NCBI GenBank assembly: GCA_964058805.1
Contig: CAXKVV010000008.1
Location: 1-64,000 of the forward strand
DNA length: 64,000 bases
Source of the DNA: Schoenoplectus triqueter
Lineage: Eukaryota; Streptophyta; Magnoliopsida; Poales; Cyperaceae
Reading direction: 5' to 3'
A program made the translations under genes and the position numbers. Positions 62,711-64,000 of the stretch are shown piece after piece. Numbering within the stretch: position 1 is the first letter of the stretch; each line of letters starts with the position of its first letter. Below the pieces are notes generated by a model. It was given only the letters and a program-made list of their open reading frames with translations. It was not told the DNA's origin and did not search any database.

Positions 62711-64000
62711 TGTAGTAAGGAATACTTATCTGAATCCAGATATGGGACAAGTAATATGAAACGACATCTGAATAACTGTAGAAAGCGGCCTCGGGAGGCT
62801 ATGGAGGCAGTAGCACATGATAAAAAAGTGGATCAAACGGTTTACAGAGAGAAGTTAGCTGAAGCAGTTTTACTTCATGGTTATGCTTTTATGTGGGCTG
62901 AGCACAAAGGTGATCGAGCTATTCACTCTTTTTTAAATAATAGCATTAAACCTATTTGTAGAAATACAATGAAAGCAGAATGCTTGAAATTGCACAAAAA
63001 ATATATGGAGAGGGTGAAGAGCATTTTTGAGTCAATTCCAGGGAGAGTATGTTTAACAACTGATTTGTGGATTTCATGGAATACAGAGGGATATCTTTGT
63101 CTTACCGCTCATTACATAGATAATGATTGGAAGTTATGTAGTAAAATCTTAAACTTCCGTCATGTTCCTCCTCCACATAGTGCAATGGTATTGTGTGAAA
63201 TTATCCATGATATGTTAAAAGAGTGGGGTATTAATAGAAAAGTTTTCTCTATAACCATGGATAATGCCCTCAATATGGATAACATGTAAGAGAGATTGCG
63301 TTATCGACTTAGTGCTGGCCATAATTCCCTTATTTGTGGAGGTAATTTTTTTCATATTAGATGTTATGCACATATTTTAAATCTTATTGTCCAAGCAGGA
63401 ATGAAGGTTATAGCTAGATCTATTGAGAAAGTAAGAGAAAGTGTGAAATATGTCAAGGCATCAAAGGCGAGAAGATTAAAATTTAGAGACTATGTTGAGC
63501 ATGTTGGGATTAACAGTTCAAAAGGACTGTGGTTAGATGTGAGTACAAGATGGAATTCAACATTTCATATGCTTGAGAGGGCTATTTTTTATCGCTCGGC
63601 CTTTGAGAGCTTGAGTGCAATGGATAATAATTATATTTACTATCCTACAGACGATGAATGGTCTCGGATTGGGGAAATCCATGAAATTTTAAAACCATTT
63701 TACACAATCACTAATTTATTTTCAGGAAGAGACTATCCCACTGCCAACCTATACTTTGAAAATGTATAGAAGGTCCAAATTTTATTGTCAAAACTAAAAG
63801 ACAGTCCAAGTATGGATATACAAGAAATGGTGGCAGAAATGAGAGCAAAATTTGACAAGTACTGGGGGGAGTATAGTTGTGTTTTATCTTTTGGAGTGAT
63901 ACTTGACCCACGTTACAAATTAGGATTTGTGCGACATTAGTTTCGAAAATTACATGATGAAGGAAAGATGGTTAGAATCAAATTTCAATTCGAGAGCATG
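62711..64000 (+). pseudogene. hAT-superfamily transposase (RICESLEEPER-like), interrupted; continues past the window
   Basis: One plus-strand frame reads through most of a plant hAT transposase. It opens inside a BED zinc finger (CSKEYLSESRYGTSNMKRHL, then NNC) whose first Cys pair is incomplete. Next comes the RNase H-like core: VCLTTDLWIS holds the first catalytic Asp near 63060 and SITMDNALNMDN the second near 63258. Then come HIRCYAHILNLIVQ with the hAT CxxH motif, a WLDVSTRWNSTFHML block, and DPRYKLGFV near 63910. The C-terminal dimerisation domain lies beyond the window. Three in-frame stops (TAA 63287-63289, TAG 63767-63769, TAG 63938-63940) kill it. The frame itself is never shifted, so decay is by point mutation and is fairly recent. 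The upstream part of the finger and any start are missing, replaced by the LINE-like remnant. Confidence 0.88.

Overview
The window looks like a chromosome segment of a flowering plant, at the edge of a large satellite block. The signs are a nucleosome-sized AT-rich satellite with higher-order structure, a plant-type hAT (RICESLEEPER-like) transposase remnant, foldback MITEs, and exon remnants of a plant-type methylmalonate-semialdehyde dehydrogenase with spliceosomal introns. The species cannot be named from the sequence. There are no bacterial operons, rRNA or CRISPR arrays, and I recognised no tRNA.

Layout. (1) 1-38266: an AT-rich satellite of about 183-bp monomers in a 16-monomer higher-order repeat (HOR) of 2,923 bp. 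Thirteen units and a 271-bp stub are present, and the array runs off the left edge. Units are nearly identical in the interior and more diverged in the last two, next to the boundary. (2) 38267 to about 49660: after a junction with at most 1 bp of overlap, a second, unrelated, GC-richer satellite of about 58 bp. Most monomers contain GGTACC. It includes a recent 2.39-kb tandem duplication. Its antisense strand has no stop codon in the consensus, so it yields long spurious open frames. (3) About 49660-52260: non-satellite sequence with internal diverged duplications, two TATA-like duplicates and a cluster of GCCACNTG-type motifs; it resembles LTR or other repeat sequence but I could not identify it. 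(4) 52261-55390: AT-rich sequence, a GAGTC/CTCGAG-rich segment with a TAGGGCTG end like that of hAT elements, and two foldback MITEs of about 425 bp each. (5) 56252-56851 (minus): three consecutive exons of a decayed methylmalonate-semialdehyde dehydrogenase gene. (6) 59454-60077 (minus): the one credible intact gene, encoding a small single-pass membrane protein of unknown function. (7) 61927 to the window end: a LINE-like remnant (minus) abutting a hAT transposase pseudogene (plus) that has three in-frame stops and a broken BED zinc finger.

Most of the window is structural or repetitive DNA. The genes do not form a pathway. The main interest is the organisation of the two satellites, their abrupt boundary, and the nested, decaying transposons and pseudogene in the flank.
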